A DNA stretch of 64,000 nucleotides from Providencia heimbachae ATCC 35613 (GCF_001655055.1 NZ_LXEW01000037.1:124001-188000), one strand, 5' to 3'; counted from the stretch's first letter, positions 1-8,370 are shown. Notes: a model not told the origin generated them from the letters alone. Numbers and translations: made by a program.

Positions 1-990
1 TATGCCATCGGCATGACGATTATTGCTGTTTGTCTTGCATTATTTGTGATTTTCGAGGCCATAAGTAAAAAACATAAGCACAAGCGAAAAAGCATTTTAG
101 TGCATGTAATACAAACAATCGTTTTGTGTGGCGTTGTTATTGTTGCCGCACAATACTTAGATATGGCCGCCAGCGATTTCAATTTGACGTTTATTTCCAC
201 GCCACTGATCAACTTTATTACTGTTGCACTTATTGCCTTAATTTTGATGCGAAAATTGTTTCAACTCGCTAACCGCTTAGAGAAGCAGCAAATTAAAAAA
301 GGCAGCGACCCCACATCCGCTCGGATTATTGCCAGAATATTTAAGACCACAGTGTTTGTCGTCATTATTTTGTTATTTGGCGAACATTTTGGTATGAGCT
401 TATCAGGGCTGATGGCATTTGGTGGCATAGGTGGTATTGCCATTGGTATGGCGGGTAAAGATATTCTGAGCAACTTTTTTTCAGGAATTATGCTTTATTT
501 TGATCGTCCGTTTAATATCGGCGATTGGGTGAGTTCACCAGACCGAAATATAGAAGGAACCGTTGTTGAGATCGGCTGGCGGATTACCAAAATTATCACC
601 TTTGATCATCGTCCTCTTTATATACCTAACTCCGTATTCTCATCGATCAGTGTAGAAAATCCAGGTCGTATGACCAATCGGCGGATTAAAACAGAAATTG
701 GTTTACGCTACGAAGATGCGGATAAAGTCAGTGCGATCGTCAGTGATATCCGAACTATGTTACAGCAAGATGAGAACATTGATACTGGGCAAACCATGTT
801 AGTTTATTTTGATGCATTTGCAGATTCTTCTTTGAATATTATGGTGTATTGCTTTACTAAAACAACTGTTTGGGCAGAGTGGCTAGCCGCTCAACAAGAC
901 GTGTATTTAAAAATAATTGAGATAGTAAAACGTCACGGTGCGGACTTTGCTTATCCAACGCAAACACTTTATATGGAAAAAAACAACTAA
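1..990 (+). CDS. ynaI: YnaI-type small-conductance mechanosensitive channel (5' partial)
   Basis: Inner-membrane MscS-family channel that opens under membrane tension during osmotic downshock. The reading frame is open from base 1, so the true start probably lies upstream; the first internal Met is at 13. The visible 329 residues begin in hydrophobic helices, then show the MscS pore-lining pattern with alternating Gly/Ala ([20 protein letters not shown], about residues 139-158), followed by the beta domain ([10 protein letters not shown]) and a long cytoplasmic C-terminus. From memory the C-terminal two thirds follow E. coli YnaI (343 aa) closely, including [20 protein letters not shown]. The gene stands alone and ends before an inverted repeat. 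The family is certain and the YnaI subfamily assignment is strong. Confidence 0.88.
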   Translation, partial: YAIGMTIIAVCLALFVIFEAISKKHKHKRKSILVHVIQTIVLCGVVIVAAQYLDMAASDFNLTFISTPLINFITVALIALILMRKLFQLANRLEKQQIKKGSDPTSARIIARIFKTTVFVVIILLFGEHFGMSLSGLMAFGGIGGIAIGMAGKDILSNFFSGIMLYFDRPFNIGDWVSSPDRNIEGTVVEIGWRITKIITFDHRPLYIPNSVFSSISVENPGRMTNRRIKTEIGLRYEDADKVSAIVSDIRTMLQQDENIDTGQTMLVYFDAFADSSLNIMVYCFTKTTVWAEWLAAQQDVYLKIIEIVKRHGADFAYPTQTLYMEKNN

Positions 991-1013
991 CGTCCCAATC
1001 AGCATAAATTGAC

Positions 1014-1049
1014 CAACTAATACACTTTTTAATTTAAGTGTATTAGTTG
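1014..1049. terminator. Inverted repeat / probable terminator after ynaI
   Basis: A perfect 14 bp stem (CAACTAATACACTT paired with AAGTGTATTAGTTG) with an 8 nt loop lies 24 bp after the channel gene and is followed by a T-rich stretch. It is AT-rich and lacks a clean U-tract, so a terminator role is probable but not certain. The rest of the gap to speC (1050-1262) shows no other clear element. Confidence 0.5.
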
Positions 1050-1262
1050 CTTATTCTTTAAATATATTCTTATTCATTGTGTATGTTCTGTCATCTGCAA
1101 AAAAATAATTAAAATTTTTATGCTATTAACCAGTGGCTTATAAAAAATAATTAACTTATCCGCCTCTTTCTATTTTTGAGGCTGAGTGAGTCATTCCAAT
1201 CGCCTTATCTATCAAGTATATTGACCGCCTCTTTTCCTCAGCTAACCAAGAGCCAGACTGTC

Positions 1263-3422
1263 ATGAAAAAAATCAATGTGGCATGTAGCCAGGGGGTCGC
1301 TATCTATTTCACGGGTCAATTCCAGTGGGTAGATATTCGCGATGCGCAGTTAAACAATATTGCCGCGGTGGTACTATCTGAACAAGATGCCAACCAAGGG
1401 CTGTGGAAAAGGGTTGCTGATAGTAAGCTCAGTATTCCGCTGTTTATCATTAGCGATAAACAGCTACCTGATGATGGAAAAAATCGTCCTTATTTGACCG
1501 CATTATTACCACCAGCACCGGCTGCTCGAGATGAAAACAGTCGTCAGTTGCTTGATGCTGCCAACGGTTACCTTGAGCAGTTATTACCGCCATTTTTTGC
1601 CCGAATGGTAGATTATGCCTCTGGTCACAATGTGACTTTTGCTTGTCCGGGGCACCAAGGTGGGCAATTTTTTCGCCGCCATCCAACAGGTGAACAATTT
1701 TATCAATTTTACGGCGAAAACCTTTTTCGCACCGACTTGTGTAATGCTGACGTAGCAATGGGGGATTTGCTTATCCATGAAGGGGCTGCGAAAGAAGCGC
1801 AAAAATTTGCAGCTAAAGTCTTCAATGCAGATAAAACCTACTTCGTATTAAATGGCACCTCATCATCGAATAAAGTGGTGCTTAATGCGCTGCTAACACC
1901 CGGTGATTTAGTTTTATTTGATAGAAATAACCATAAATCAAATCATCATGGTGCGCTAATTCAAGCGGGGGCAACTACTGTTTATCTGGAAACGGCACGC
2001 AATCCCTTTGGTTTTATCGGTGGGATTGATGCGCACTGTTTTGAAGAACACTATTTACGTCAATTAATTACTGATGTGATGCCCGAAAAAGCACAAGCGA
2101 CCCGACCGTTTCGTTTAGCGGTAATCCAACTCGGTACTTATGATGGGACTGTCTATAACGCAAGGCAAGTGGTTGATAAAATAGGTCACTTATGTGACTA
2201 CATTCTATTTGATTCTGCTTGGGTTGGTTATGAGCAATTCATACCAATGATGCGTCAATGCTCGCCATTGCTACTGGAATTGAATGAAAATGATCCCGGT
2301 ATTATGGTCACGCAATCGGTACATAAACAGTTATCCGGGTTTTCACAAGCCTCTCAAATTCATAAAAAAGATAATCACATCAAAGGACAGGCTCGTTTTG
2401 TTTCTCATAAAAAACTGAATAATGCTTTTATGATGCATGCTTCAACTAGCCCTTTTTATCCATTATTTGCTTCGTTAGATGTGAATGCGCGGATGCACCA
2501 AGGTGAAGCGGGTGAAATGATGTGGATGGAATGTGTTAAACAAGGCATTGAGGTACGAAAATCGATCATTAAACATTGCCGTTATTTCAGGCCTTTTCTT
2601 CCTGAACTTGTTGATGGATTGCCATGGCATGAATATCCAACCGAACAAATCGCATCAGAACAGCGCTTCTTTAACTTTATTCCCAAAGAACGTTGGCATG
2701 CTTTTGATGGGTATGCACAAGACCAATACTTCGTCGATCCCTGTAAGTTAATGCTGACAACGCCGGGCATTGATGTGGAAAGTGGTGAGTATGAGTCTTT
2801 CGGTGTACCTGCGACCATTTTGGCGCATTTTTTGCGTGAACATGGGGTGATCCCTGAAAAATGTGATTTGAATTCTATCCTATTTTTGTTAACGCCGGCA
2901 GAGACAAGCGAAAAATTAGAGTTATTGGTTTCTCACCTTGTGCGCTTTGAACAATTACTGGATGAAGATGCATTATTTGAAGATGTACTACCGTCAGTGT
3001 ATCAGCGTTATCAAGCACATTATCAAGGCTATACCTTACGTCGCTTGTGCCAAGAAATGCACCAACTCAGTGTTGATGACAACATTAAACAGCTACAGAA
3101 AGAAATGTTTCGCAAAAAACATTTTCCTGAAGTGAAAATGAACCCGCAACAAGCACATTTGGCGTTCATTCGCGGAAATTGTGAGTTATTACCACTCGAT
3201 GAACTCGAAGGGCGCATTGCGGTTGAAGGCGCACTACCATATCCACCAGGCGTGTTATGTGTAGTTCCTGGTGAAGTGTGGTCAGGGCCCGTCTTACGCT
3301 ACTTTAAGGCATTAGAAGCGGGTATTAATGCACTGCCGGGCTTTGCACCTGAGTTGCAAGGGGTTTATGTTTCGAAAAATGAAGGTGAGAAAAAACGTGT
3401 CTATGCCCATGTTTTAAAATAA
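1263..3422 (+). CDS. speC: Ornithine decarboxylase, biosynthetic SpeC type
   Basis: PLP-dependent decarboxylation of L-ornithine to putrescine, the first step of polyamine synthesis, in the cytoplasm. With the ATG at 1263 the protein has 719 residues, near the 711 of E. coli SpeC. The N-terminal wing domain is followed by the group III decarboxylase fold with FACPGHQGG, the aspartate motif ILFDSAWVGYEQF and the Schiff-base lysine in SVHKQLSGFSQASQIHKK. The C-terminus (EGALPYPPGVLCVVPGE) is also typical. The frame continues upstream to a TTG at 1176, but those residues have no counterpart in SpeC; AAGAG at 1248-1252 is a usable ribosome site for 1263. No speFL-like leader or adjacent antiporter potE is present, which argues for the biosynthetic form rather than SpeF. 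Confidence 0.9.
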   Translation: MKKINVACSQGVAIYFTGQFQWVDIRDAQLNNIAAVVLSEQDANQGLWKRVADSKLSIPLFIISDKQLPDDGKNRPYLTALLPPAPAARDENSRQLLDAANGYLEQLLPPFFARMVDYASGHNVTFACPGHQGGQFFRRHPTGEQFYQFYGENLFRTDLCNADVAMGDLLIHEGAAKEAQKFAAKVFNADKTYFVLNGTSSSNKVVLNALLTPGDLVLFDRNNHKSNHHGALIQAGATTVYLETARNPFGFIGGIDAHCFEEHYLRQLITDVMPEKAQATRPFRLAVIQLGTYDGTVYNARQVVDKIGHLCDYILFDSAWVGYEQFIPMMRQCSPLLLELNENDPGIMVTQSVHKQLSGFSQASQIHKKDNHIKGQARFVSHKKLNNAFMMHASTSPFYPLFASLDVNARMHQGEAGEMMWMECVKQGIEVRKSIIKHCRYFRPFLPELVDGLPWHEYPTEQIASEQRFFNFIPKERWHAFDGYAQDQYFVDPCKLMLTTPGIDVESGEYESFGVPATILAHFLREHGVIPEKCDLNSILFLLTPAETSEKLELLVSHLVRFEQLLDEDALFEDVLPSVYQRYQAHYQGYTLRRLCQEMHQLSVDDNIKQLQKEMFRKKHFPEVKMNPQQAHLAFIRGNCELLPLDELEGRIAVEGALPYPPGVLCVVPGEVWSGPVLRYFKALEAGINALPGFAPELQGVYVSKNEGEKKRVYAHVLK

Positions 3423-3510
3423 TTTTTTCGTATTCAGACACAATGCCTAGCTTTTGCTTTACCAGATAGTTAAATTGGAGTCAGACTAGAAATAGCTGAT
3501 TCCGGTTTAA
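3422..3510. repeat. 89 bp direct repeat, left copy
   Basis: Begins at the speC stop codon and is identical over 89 bp to 4728-4816. The two copies lie 1306 bp apart and bracket the phosphoribosyltransferase gene and its non-coding tail. The repeat contains a hairpin (3477-3503) with stem GGAGTCAG/CTGATTCC, an inner CTA/TAG stem and a GAAA loop. It resembles an integration duplication or a duplicated leader; see the findings. Confidence 0.95.
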
Positions 3511-3691
3511 TTTAAACTTTCACGATATCATTTCAAGTCTTCCCTTCCATTAACTCTCTTTATTTCCTCTCTGATCTATTTAATATTAATAAAAGATGGT
3601 CTGAAAATTAAATTATATTCATAATGTTCTGTAATATATGACTTTTATTTTTAATATTTACTTAATTGAGTCACTTATTTGTGGAGTTATT

Positions 3692-4447
3692 ATGGGGTTT
3701 TTAATTAGTAAAGAGGGTCTGGTTGAGGTTGATCATAATGTGAAAAATTTTGGAAATACCCTTATAAAGGGGAATCCCACGGAATCAATAACGCGTTGCT
3801 ATCATAATCCTATGAAGATTTATTCCATTTTTTTAAGGCAAAAATCATATACCGCTAATTTAGGTGATAATTGTCCTTTAATTTATGCACTAAAAAGAAA
3901 ACGAGGGCTTTATGTTACTAAGGATTCTATCGGTAGCCTTTGTTTGCATATATATGAAATTATGATGTTATTTTTTAAAGGACGATTAAGTGAAGGAACT
4001 CTTTACGATTTAATTATACCTATGCCGTCGAGTCATAAAATATCGTATTACTTAGCAAAAAGAATCAGTGAACTGTTTACTAATAGTTGTGTGGTGAGTG
4101 ATTTTTTTAGAAAAGCATCATGTGAAGATGTATTAAAACAAATCAATACTGATCAGGGCACGCCTCATAATGCTAAGGTGAATATTATCAACGCGATTAA
4201 TTCAGCTAAAAAATCAGGCTCTAATTTTTCAATCGGTGATGTAAACACAAAATTTAGAAAATATGTGTCTCCTCTGGCTTTCAAGGGAGGGAATTTTCAT
4301 GACAAAAAGGTTCTACTCATTGATGATTTATTTGCGACGGGTTCAACGATTATTTCTGCCAAAAATTATATTCATAGTGCTAGCGACGTTTTGAAAGTCG
4401 ATGGATTATGCCTATTTAGTCCTCTTAATGGACGCATTAAAAAGTAG
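3692..4447 (+). CDS. Orphan ComF-like phosphoribosyltransferase
   Basis: A 251-residue protein with a type I phosphoribosyltransferase signature. The PRPP loop is KVLLIDDLFATGST, about 30 residues from the C-terminus, and an upstream strand-loop YDLIIPMPSSHKISYYLAKR resembles the ComF/GntX family. No zinc-finger cysteines like those of ComF are seen at the N-terminus, and the substrate cannot be told. The ATG at 3692 is preferred because GGAG lies 7 nt upstream; an in-frame ATG at 3638 has no such site. The gene is AT-rich, with AGA/ATA codons commoner than in its neighbours, and it lies inside a module bounded by 89 bp direct repeats, which suggests acquisition. It sits next to a nucleoside hydrolase, so a role in nucleobase salvage is possible but unproven. 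Confidence 0.7.
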   Translation: MGFLISKEGLVEVDHNVKNFGNTLIKGNPTESITRCYHNPMKIYSIFLRQKSYTANLGDNCPLIYALKRKRGLYVTKDSIGSLCLHIYEIMMLFFKGRLSEGTLYDLIIPMPSSHKISYYLAKRISELFTNSCVVSDFFRKASCEDVLKQINTDQGTPHNAKVNIINAINSAKKSGSNFSIGDVNTKFRKYVSPLAFKGGNFHDKKVLLIDDLFATGSTIISAKNYIHSASDVLKVDGLCLFSPLNGRIKK

Positions 4448-4516
4448 TATGTTTATTTGACGATATTGCTGGGTTTTGTTATCTTCTTGTGAGACCGGGA
4501 ATGAGTCCCCCCTGTC

Positions 4517-4683
4517 TATAATCATGTAAAGGGATCTGTGAAGCGCCCGAGATGGCCAGCGATAAGAGCAAATAGCCTCTGATTTGAGAGCAGCAAATCA
4601 ATATAGTCAAGTATTACAAAGCAAAACAAGCAACATTATTTGAAATGAAAAAAGAAGCCATTGGCTTCTTTTTTCATTTCAAA
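4517..4683 (+). ncRNA. Possible small RNA within the repeat-flanked module
   Basis: The 280 bp after the phosphoribosyltransferase gene have no open frame but are locally richer in GC than the gene itself. A TATAAT at 4517-4522 could be a -10 box and the strong terminator at 4639-4683 would end a transcript of roughly 150 nt. There is no good -35 box at the usual spacing, so this is weak evidence. The alternative is simply a 3' untranslated region. Confidence 0.22.
4639..4683. terminator. Strong bidirectional rho-independent terminator
   Basis: A perfect stem of at least 18 bp, extendable to 21, with an ATT loop: GAAATGAAAAAAGAAGCC at 4642-4659 pairs with 4663-4680. The arms carry A- and T-runs, so it can terminate from either side. 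It closes the phosphoribosyltransferase module. Confidence 0.85.
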
Positions 4684-4727
4684 ATTAATAACCAATTGAA
4701 TGCTCACCCCACTTTTAGGTTTAGGTC

Positions 4728-4816
4728 ATTTTTTCGTATTCAGACACAATGCCTAGCTTTTGCTTTACCAGATAGTTAAATTGGAGTCAGACTAGAAATA
4801 GCTGATTCCGGTTTAA
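4728..4816. repeat. 89 bp direct repeat, right copy
   Basis: Identical to 3422-3510. This copy ends 16 bp before the nucleoside hydrolase start codon, so its hairpin (4783-4809) would lie in that gene's 5' leader or promoter. If the module is an insertion, one copy is probably the original leader of the hydrolase gene. Confidence 0.95.
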
Positions 4817-4832
4817 CAAAGAAGGTAAGGTA

Positions 4833-5768
4833 ATGACAAAAAAAATTATCCTCGACTGCGATCCGGGTCATGATGATGCAATTGCACTTCTACTGGCCTA
4901 CGGAAACCCTGAAATTGATTTGCTAGCGGTAACCACTGTTGCAGGCAATCAAACTCTTGAAAAAGTCACCTACAACGCACTCGCTATTGCTGAAATGGCG
5001 AAAATTCGCAATATCCCATTTGCTGCGGGTTCAGCACGCCCATTAGTTCGTGATATTGAAGTTGCTCCCGATATCCATGGGGAGTCAGGGCTTGATGGCC
5101 CTGAACTGCCGAAACCGACGCTAGCGTTAGATAAACGACATGCGGTTTCGTTAATTATCGACACCATTATGTCTCATCCACCAAAAACAATTACGTTAGT
5201 ACCTACTGGTGCGTTGACCAATATTGCTTTAGCAGCACGACTTGAGCCCCGTATTGTCGAGCGAGTCAAAGAAGTGGTGTTGATGGGAGGCGGTTATCAT
5301 GTTGGCAACTGGAGCCCTGTCGCTGAATTTAATATTAAGATAGATCCAGAGGCCGCCCATATTGTTTTTAATGAAAAATGGCCGCTGACAATGGTTGGGC
5401 TGGATCTCACGCATCAAGCGCTTGCCACTCCTGAAGTGGTCGCCAAAATTGCAGATATTGGCACTCAATGTTCACAGTTTGTCGTCGAGTTATTAGACTT
5501 TTTTGGCAAGATGTATAAGCAAGCTCAAGGTTTCGATTCCCCGCCAGTCCATGACCCCTGCGCAGTGGCCTATGTGATTGATTCATCGGTAATGACAACT
5601 CAAAAAGTCCCCGTCGATATTGAACTAAGTGGGGCACTAACATTGGGTATGACAGTCGCCGATTTCCGCCATCCAGCCCCTGAAGATTGCCATACACAGG
5701 TTGCTATGAAGCTCGATCATGATAAGTTTTGGCTGTTGGTGATCAACGCATTGAAAAACATCGGCTAG
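4833..5768 (+). CDS. Pyrimidine-preferring ribonucleoside hydrolase (RihA/UriH-like)
   Basis: Hydrolyses the N-glycosidic bond of ribonucleosides to free base and ribose, probably preferring uridine/cytidine (family inference). The 311 residues equal E. coli RihA in length. The calcium and ribose site DCDPGHDD is at residues 8-15, the NWSPVAEFNIKIDPEAA segment is near residue 163 and the catalytic-site histidine is in VHDPC near residue 239. AAGAAGGTAAGG upstream is a good ribosome site. The gene follows the right 89 bp repeat and is followed after 39 bp by a DUF6882 gene, so the two may be co-transcribed. RihA, RihB and uridine-preferring UriH cannot be separated by eye. Confidence 0.85.
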   Translation: MTKKIILDCDPGHDDAIALLLAYGNPEIDLLAVTTVAGNQTLEKVTYNALAIAEMAKIRNIPFAAGSARPLVRDIEVAPDIHGESGLDGPELPKPTLALDKRHAVSLIIDTIMSHPPKTITLVPTGALTNIALAARLEPRIVERVKEVVLMGGGYHVGNWSPVAEFNIKIDPEAAHIVFNEKWPLTMVGLDLTHQALATPEVVAKIADIGTQCSQFVVELLDFFGKMYKQAQGFDSPPVHDPCAVAYVIDSSVMTTQKVPVDIELSGALTLGMTVADFRHPAPEDCHTQVAMKLDHDKFWLLVINALKNIG

Positions 5769-5807
5769 GCATAGATTTACTGGAGTTTAATTAATAGGGA
5801 GAACGTG

Positions 5808-6281
5808 ATGAATGATAACCTCGAACAAATGCCTTATGAGACATTAATTGAACGCAGCATGAGCTCTCTGCAAGCTAAAAACCAATTTCATTGTGATAGT
5901 TGGAAATTGGATGAAGCAGATTGGTCGGTTGATCAAGATGAAGGAACCATTATTTTTCATGCGCCAGATAATATTGTTGCGACAGCGCCCGTGCAAATTG
6001 TTGGAACTTACGATCAAAACCAAGGGAGTTGGATGTGGGGCTGGGCGAATTCATCGATTGAAGCTAAGTTAACTCAAGATGCGGTTGCGGTTAAAGCCTA
6101 TGGTGAACGTAGTAATAACTCACTATTAACGGGGCGTATCAGCCATATTGAAGAATACGATGCATGGCAGCTAACCGCTTTAGCTTGTGAGCTCAGAAAT
6201 CAGCAAGGTGCTTACCGTGGGATTGCCGGAAATACCTTGATTTTTATGACATTTGGTCAGGTTTCTCTCAATAAAAAGTAG
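5808..6281 (+). CDS. DUF6882-type protein of unknown function
   Basis: A 157-residue soluble protein with no signal peptide. The core GTYDQNQGSWMWGWANSSI is characteristic of the DUF6882 family. No catalytic motif is evident and I do not know a function. The start is ATG 5808 (AGGGAGA at 5796-5802); the GTG at 5805 is too close to that site. The gene lies 39 bp behind the nucleoside hydrolase on the same strand and is followed by a terminator-like hairpin, so the two probably form one transcript. Confidence 0.7.
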   Translation: MNDNLEQMPYETLIERSMSSLQAKNQFHCDSWKLDEADWSVDQDEGTIIFHAPDNIVATAPVQIVGTYDQNQGSWMWGWANSSIEAKLTQDAVAVKAYGERSNNSLLTGRISHIEEYDAWQLTALACELRNQQGAYRGIAGNTLIFMTFGQVSLNKK

Positions 6282-6287
6282 TCCTAG

Positions 6288-6323
6288 TAGCGTGCTTTAC
6301 TCAAATATGGGTAAAGCACGCTA
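6288..6323 (+). terminator. Terminator-like hairpin after the DUF6882 gene
   Basis: A 13 bp perfect stem (TAGCGTGCTTTAC / GTAAAGCACGCTA) with a 10 nt loop lies 6 bp after the stop codon and is followed by a short T-run. It probably ends the hydrolase-DUF6882 transcript. Confidence 0.6.
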
Positions 6324-6403
6324 TGCATTTTACGTATCAGTTTTTTCATAATTTTTTTTAAATAGCAAATCAGTATTATGTCTATATTTAATTCAAATTA
6401 TTT

Positions 6404-6422
6404 GATAATGATAAGCGATTTT
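6404..6422. promoter_or_regulatory. Candidate Fur box
   Basis: GATAATGATAAGCGATTTT matches 14 of 19 positions of the Fur consensus GATAATGATAATCATTATC, including the first eleven. It lies about 30 bp upstream of a TATGAT -10 candidate (6453-6458) for the small DUF1471 gene. One half-site is strong and the other weak, so iron control is only a suggestion. Confidence 0.35.
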
Positions 6423-6516
6423 ATCCGCTTTAATCTAAATTCAATTCAAGTGTATGATACTTTCATCGAAGGCAACACGGGTTGCCTCACTGAATAAACG
6501 ATGAAGGAATAACATA

Positions 6517-6726
6517 ATGAATATGATCAAAACACTGATAACTGCTTCTGTATTATCCATGATGGCATTTGGCGCATCTGCTGCAACATTAACAGCAACT
6601 AGCGATACACTTGATTCTGCCGAAGCGATTATTGCAGCGAAAGCGAAAGCTGTTGGTGCTGATAGCTATACGATTACGAGTGCTCGCATGGGTAATACAG
6701 TAACCATGAGCGCAGAAACTAAGTAA
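6517..6726 (+). CDS. Small secreted DUF1471 (YhcN/BhsA-like) protein
   Basis: A 69-residue protein with a clear Sec signal peptide (residues 1-22, ending ASA before ATLTAT). The mature part has the DUF1471 pattern LDSAEAIIAAKAKAVGADSY followed by TITSARMGNTVTMSAE. Family members are periplasmic or outer-membrane stress and biofilm-linked proteins; the precise role here is unknown. GAAGGA lies 9 nt upstream of the ATG. The leader holds a hairpin (6471-6486) and a longer pairing that covers the ribosome site. A Fur-like site lies upstream. Confidence 0.75.
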   Translation: MNMIKTLITASVLSMMAFGASAATLTATSDTLDSAEAIIAAKAKAVGADSYTITSARMGNTVTMSAETK

Positions 6727-6833
6727 TAAAAATATTCTTATTATTTTATTGAAATTTTTTCTCTAAAATAAGGTGTAAATATTAATTCGTGTGATTATAA
6801 GAATTGGTCATTTACATGTAATTAGAATGCTAA

Positions 6834-6871
6834 ATTAGCCACTGATATAAATATTTATATCAGTGGCTAAT
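6834..6871. repeat. 38 bp perfect palindrome between the DUF1471 gene and dusA
   Basis: Two exact 19 bp arms with no spacer; the left arm from 6835 reads TTAGCCACTGATATAAAT. There is no T-run after either arm, so it is not a standard terminator. It could be a protein-binding site or a remnant of a mobile palindromic element. Confidence 0.9.
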
Positions 6872-7007
6872 CATTTCGACGATGCAATTAAATTCATTAA
6901 TTGGTAATACATCGCACTGCTGTACCTCTATGCTATAATGCTCATCCTTATTTTTTTGGTTCTTTATTATTGGAGCCGAATAATCGAAATCAACACAAAA
7001 GATCACC

Positions 7008-8036
7008 ATGCACCAAAATACATCAGGTTCAAAACTTGCTGGCAATACGTCAACGCAAGGCTATCAAAATTTAAACCGCTTCTCCGTTGCGCCGATGCTC
7101 GATTGGACTGACCGTCATTGCCGTTATTTTCACCGTTTGCTGAGTAAAAATACTCTGCTCTATACCGAAATGGTAACAACGGGGGCGATTATTTATGGTA
7201 AAGGCGATTATCTGGCTTATAGCGAAGAAGAGCATCCAGTTGCGTTACAGCTTGGCGGTAGTGATCCTGCTGCGCTGGCACAATGTGCAAAATTGGCTCA
7301 AGAGCGCGGTTATGATGAGATAAACCTTAATGTAGGTTGCCCATCAGACCGAGTGCAAAATGGTCGTTTTGGTGCTTGCCTAATGGGTGATGCTCAATTA
7401 GTTGCTGATTGTATTAAAGCCATGCAGGACGTGGTTTCAATTCCTGTCACCGTAAAAACCCGTATTGGTATTGATGAGCAAGATAGTTATGAGTTTTTGT
7501 GTGATTTCATTGATACAGTTTCGACCAAAGGTGGCTGTGAAATGTTTATCATCCATGCCCGAAAAGCATGGTTGTCAGGTCTTAGCCCAAAAGAAAACCG
7601 AGAAATTCCGCCTTTAGATTACCCAAGGGTCTATCAGCTCAAACGTGATTTTTCGCACCTCACCATGGCAATTAATGGGGGTGTTAAAACATTAGATGAA
7701 GCCAAAGAACACTTAAAACATCTTGATGGGGTGATGGTAGGGCGGGAAGCTTATCAAAATCCATCCATTTTAACGGCGGTAGATAACCAACTATTTGGTG
7801 AACAATACCCAATAGTCGATGCTATCGAAGCGGTTCGTCAAATGTACCCCTATATTGAAAATGAGCTCTCTAAAGGTGCTTATCTTGGTCATATGACACG
7901 TCATATGTTAGGTATTTTTCAGGGGATCCCAGGTGCACGTCAATGGCGTCGTTATTTAAGTGAAAACGCACATAAAAAAGGTGCAGACTTAGCGGTTGTT
8001 GAGCAAGCACTCGCATTAGTCACTCGTGGTGAGTAA
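7008..8036 (+). CDS. dusA: tRNA-dihydrouridine(20/20a) synthase DusA
   Basis: FMN enzyme that reduces U20 and U20a in the D-loop of tRNA with NADPH. The 342 residues form a TIM barrel: the FMN phosphate/substrate start is [18 protein letters not shown], the catalytic cysteine is in [18 protein letters not shown], and the glycine-rich FMN segment is [11 protein letters not shown]. The next identified gene is qorA, as in E. coli, where pspG lies between; here a small lipoprotein gene takes that place. A TATAAT at 6934-6939 may be the -10 box. Confidence 0.93.
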   Translation: MHQNTSGSKLAGNTSTQGYQNLNRFSVAPMLDWTDRHCRYFHRLLSKNTLLYTEMVTTGAIIYGKGDYLAYSEEEHPVALQLGGSDPAALAQCAKLAQERGYDEINLNVGCPSDRVQNGRFGACLMGDAQLVADCIKAMQDVVSIPVTVKTRIGIDEQDSYEFLCDFIDTVSTKGGCEMFIIHARKAWLSGLSPKENREIPPLDYPRVYQLKRDFSHLTMAINGGVKTLDEAKEHLKHLDGVMVGREAYQNPSILTAVDNQLFGEQYPIVDAIEAVRQMYPYIENELSKGAYLGHMTRHMLGIFQGIPGARQWRRYLSENAHKKGADLAVVEQALALVTRGE

Positions 8037-8140
8037 ACAAAACATAAATTAACTGTTGGTTTTTGTCTCCATTTTTCACAGTAAGATAATCTGTATATTA
8101 TGATTAAAGTAACATTCGATTGATTATATAAAGGTGATAG

Positions 8141-8314
8141 ATGAAATTATTACTGACAATGACTTTAGTTCTATTGGTTGCCGGATGTTCAAGTTCGGGC
8201 GAAAAAGGAAGAATCCCGCCGAAACAAGACCCCTATGAGGGAAGTGTTTTGAACACGATCAAAGAAAACCAGCAGATATACAAACAACAACAGGCTCAAA
8301 AAGGGATTTACTAA
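8141..8314 (+). CDS. Small lipoprotein, 57 residues
   Basis: An ATG at 8141, preceded by AAGGTGA, opens a 57-codon frame. Residues 1-15 are a lipoprotein signal peptide and the lipobox LVAGC places the lipidated cysteine at residue 16. The mature peptide is short, charged and Gln-rich, ending in KQQQAQKGIY. A strong terminator follows at once, which supports a real gene. I do not recognise the family; residues after the cysteine do not show an Asp at +2, so outer-membrane sorting is expected. It lies where E. coli has pspG, which it does not resemble. Confidence 0.65.
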   Translation: MKLLLTMTLVLLVAGCSSSGEKGRIPPKQDPYEGSVLNTIKENQQIYKQQQAQKGIY

Positions 8315-8330
8315 GCCTATGAGTCAAAAA

Positions 8331-8370
8331 AACGCCAGTTCAATTGAATTTGATAACTGGCGTTTTTTAT
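8331..8370. terminator. Rho-independent terminator between the lipoprotein gene and qorA
   Basis: AACGCCAGTT pairs with AACTGGCGTT and is followed by TTTTT; an A-run precedes the stem, so it can serve both the rightward lipoprotein gene and the leftward qorA gene. Confidence 0.88.

Noticed and set aside
1176-1262. TTG-initiated N-terminal extension of ornithine decarboxylase or a leader peptide
   Set aside because: There is no ribosome site before the TTG, and the 29 extra residues have no counterpart in the family; they do not resemble the SpeFL leader.
3422-4816. Retron or toxin-antitoxin system
   Set aside because: No reverse transcriptase and no second protein frame is present; only a phosphoribosyltransferase and a speculative RNA can be seen.
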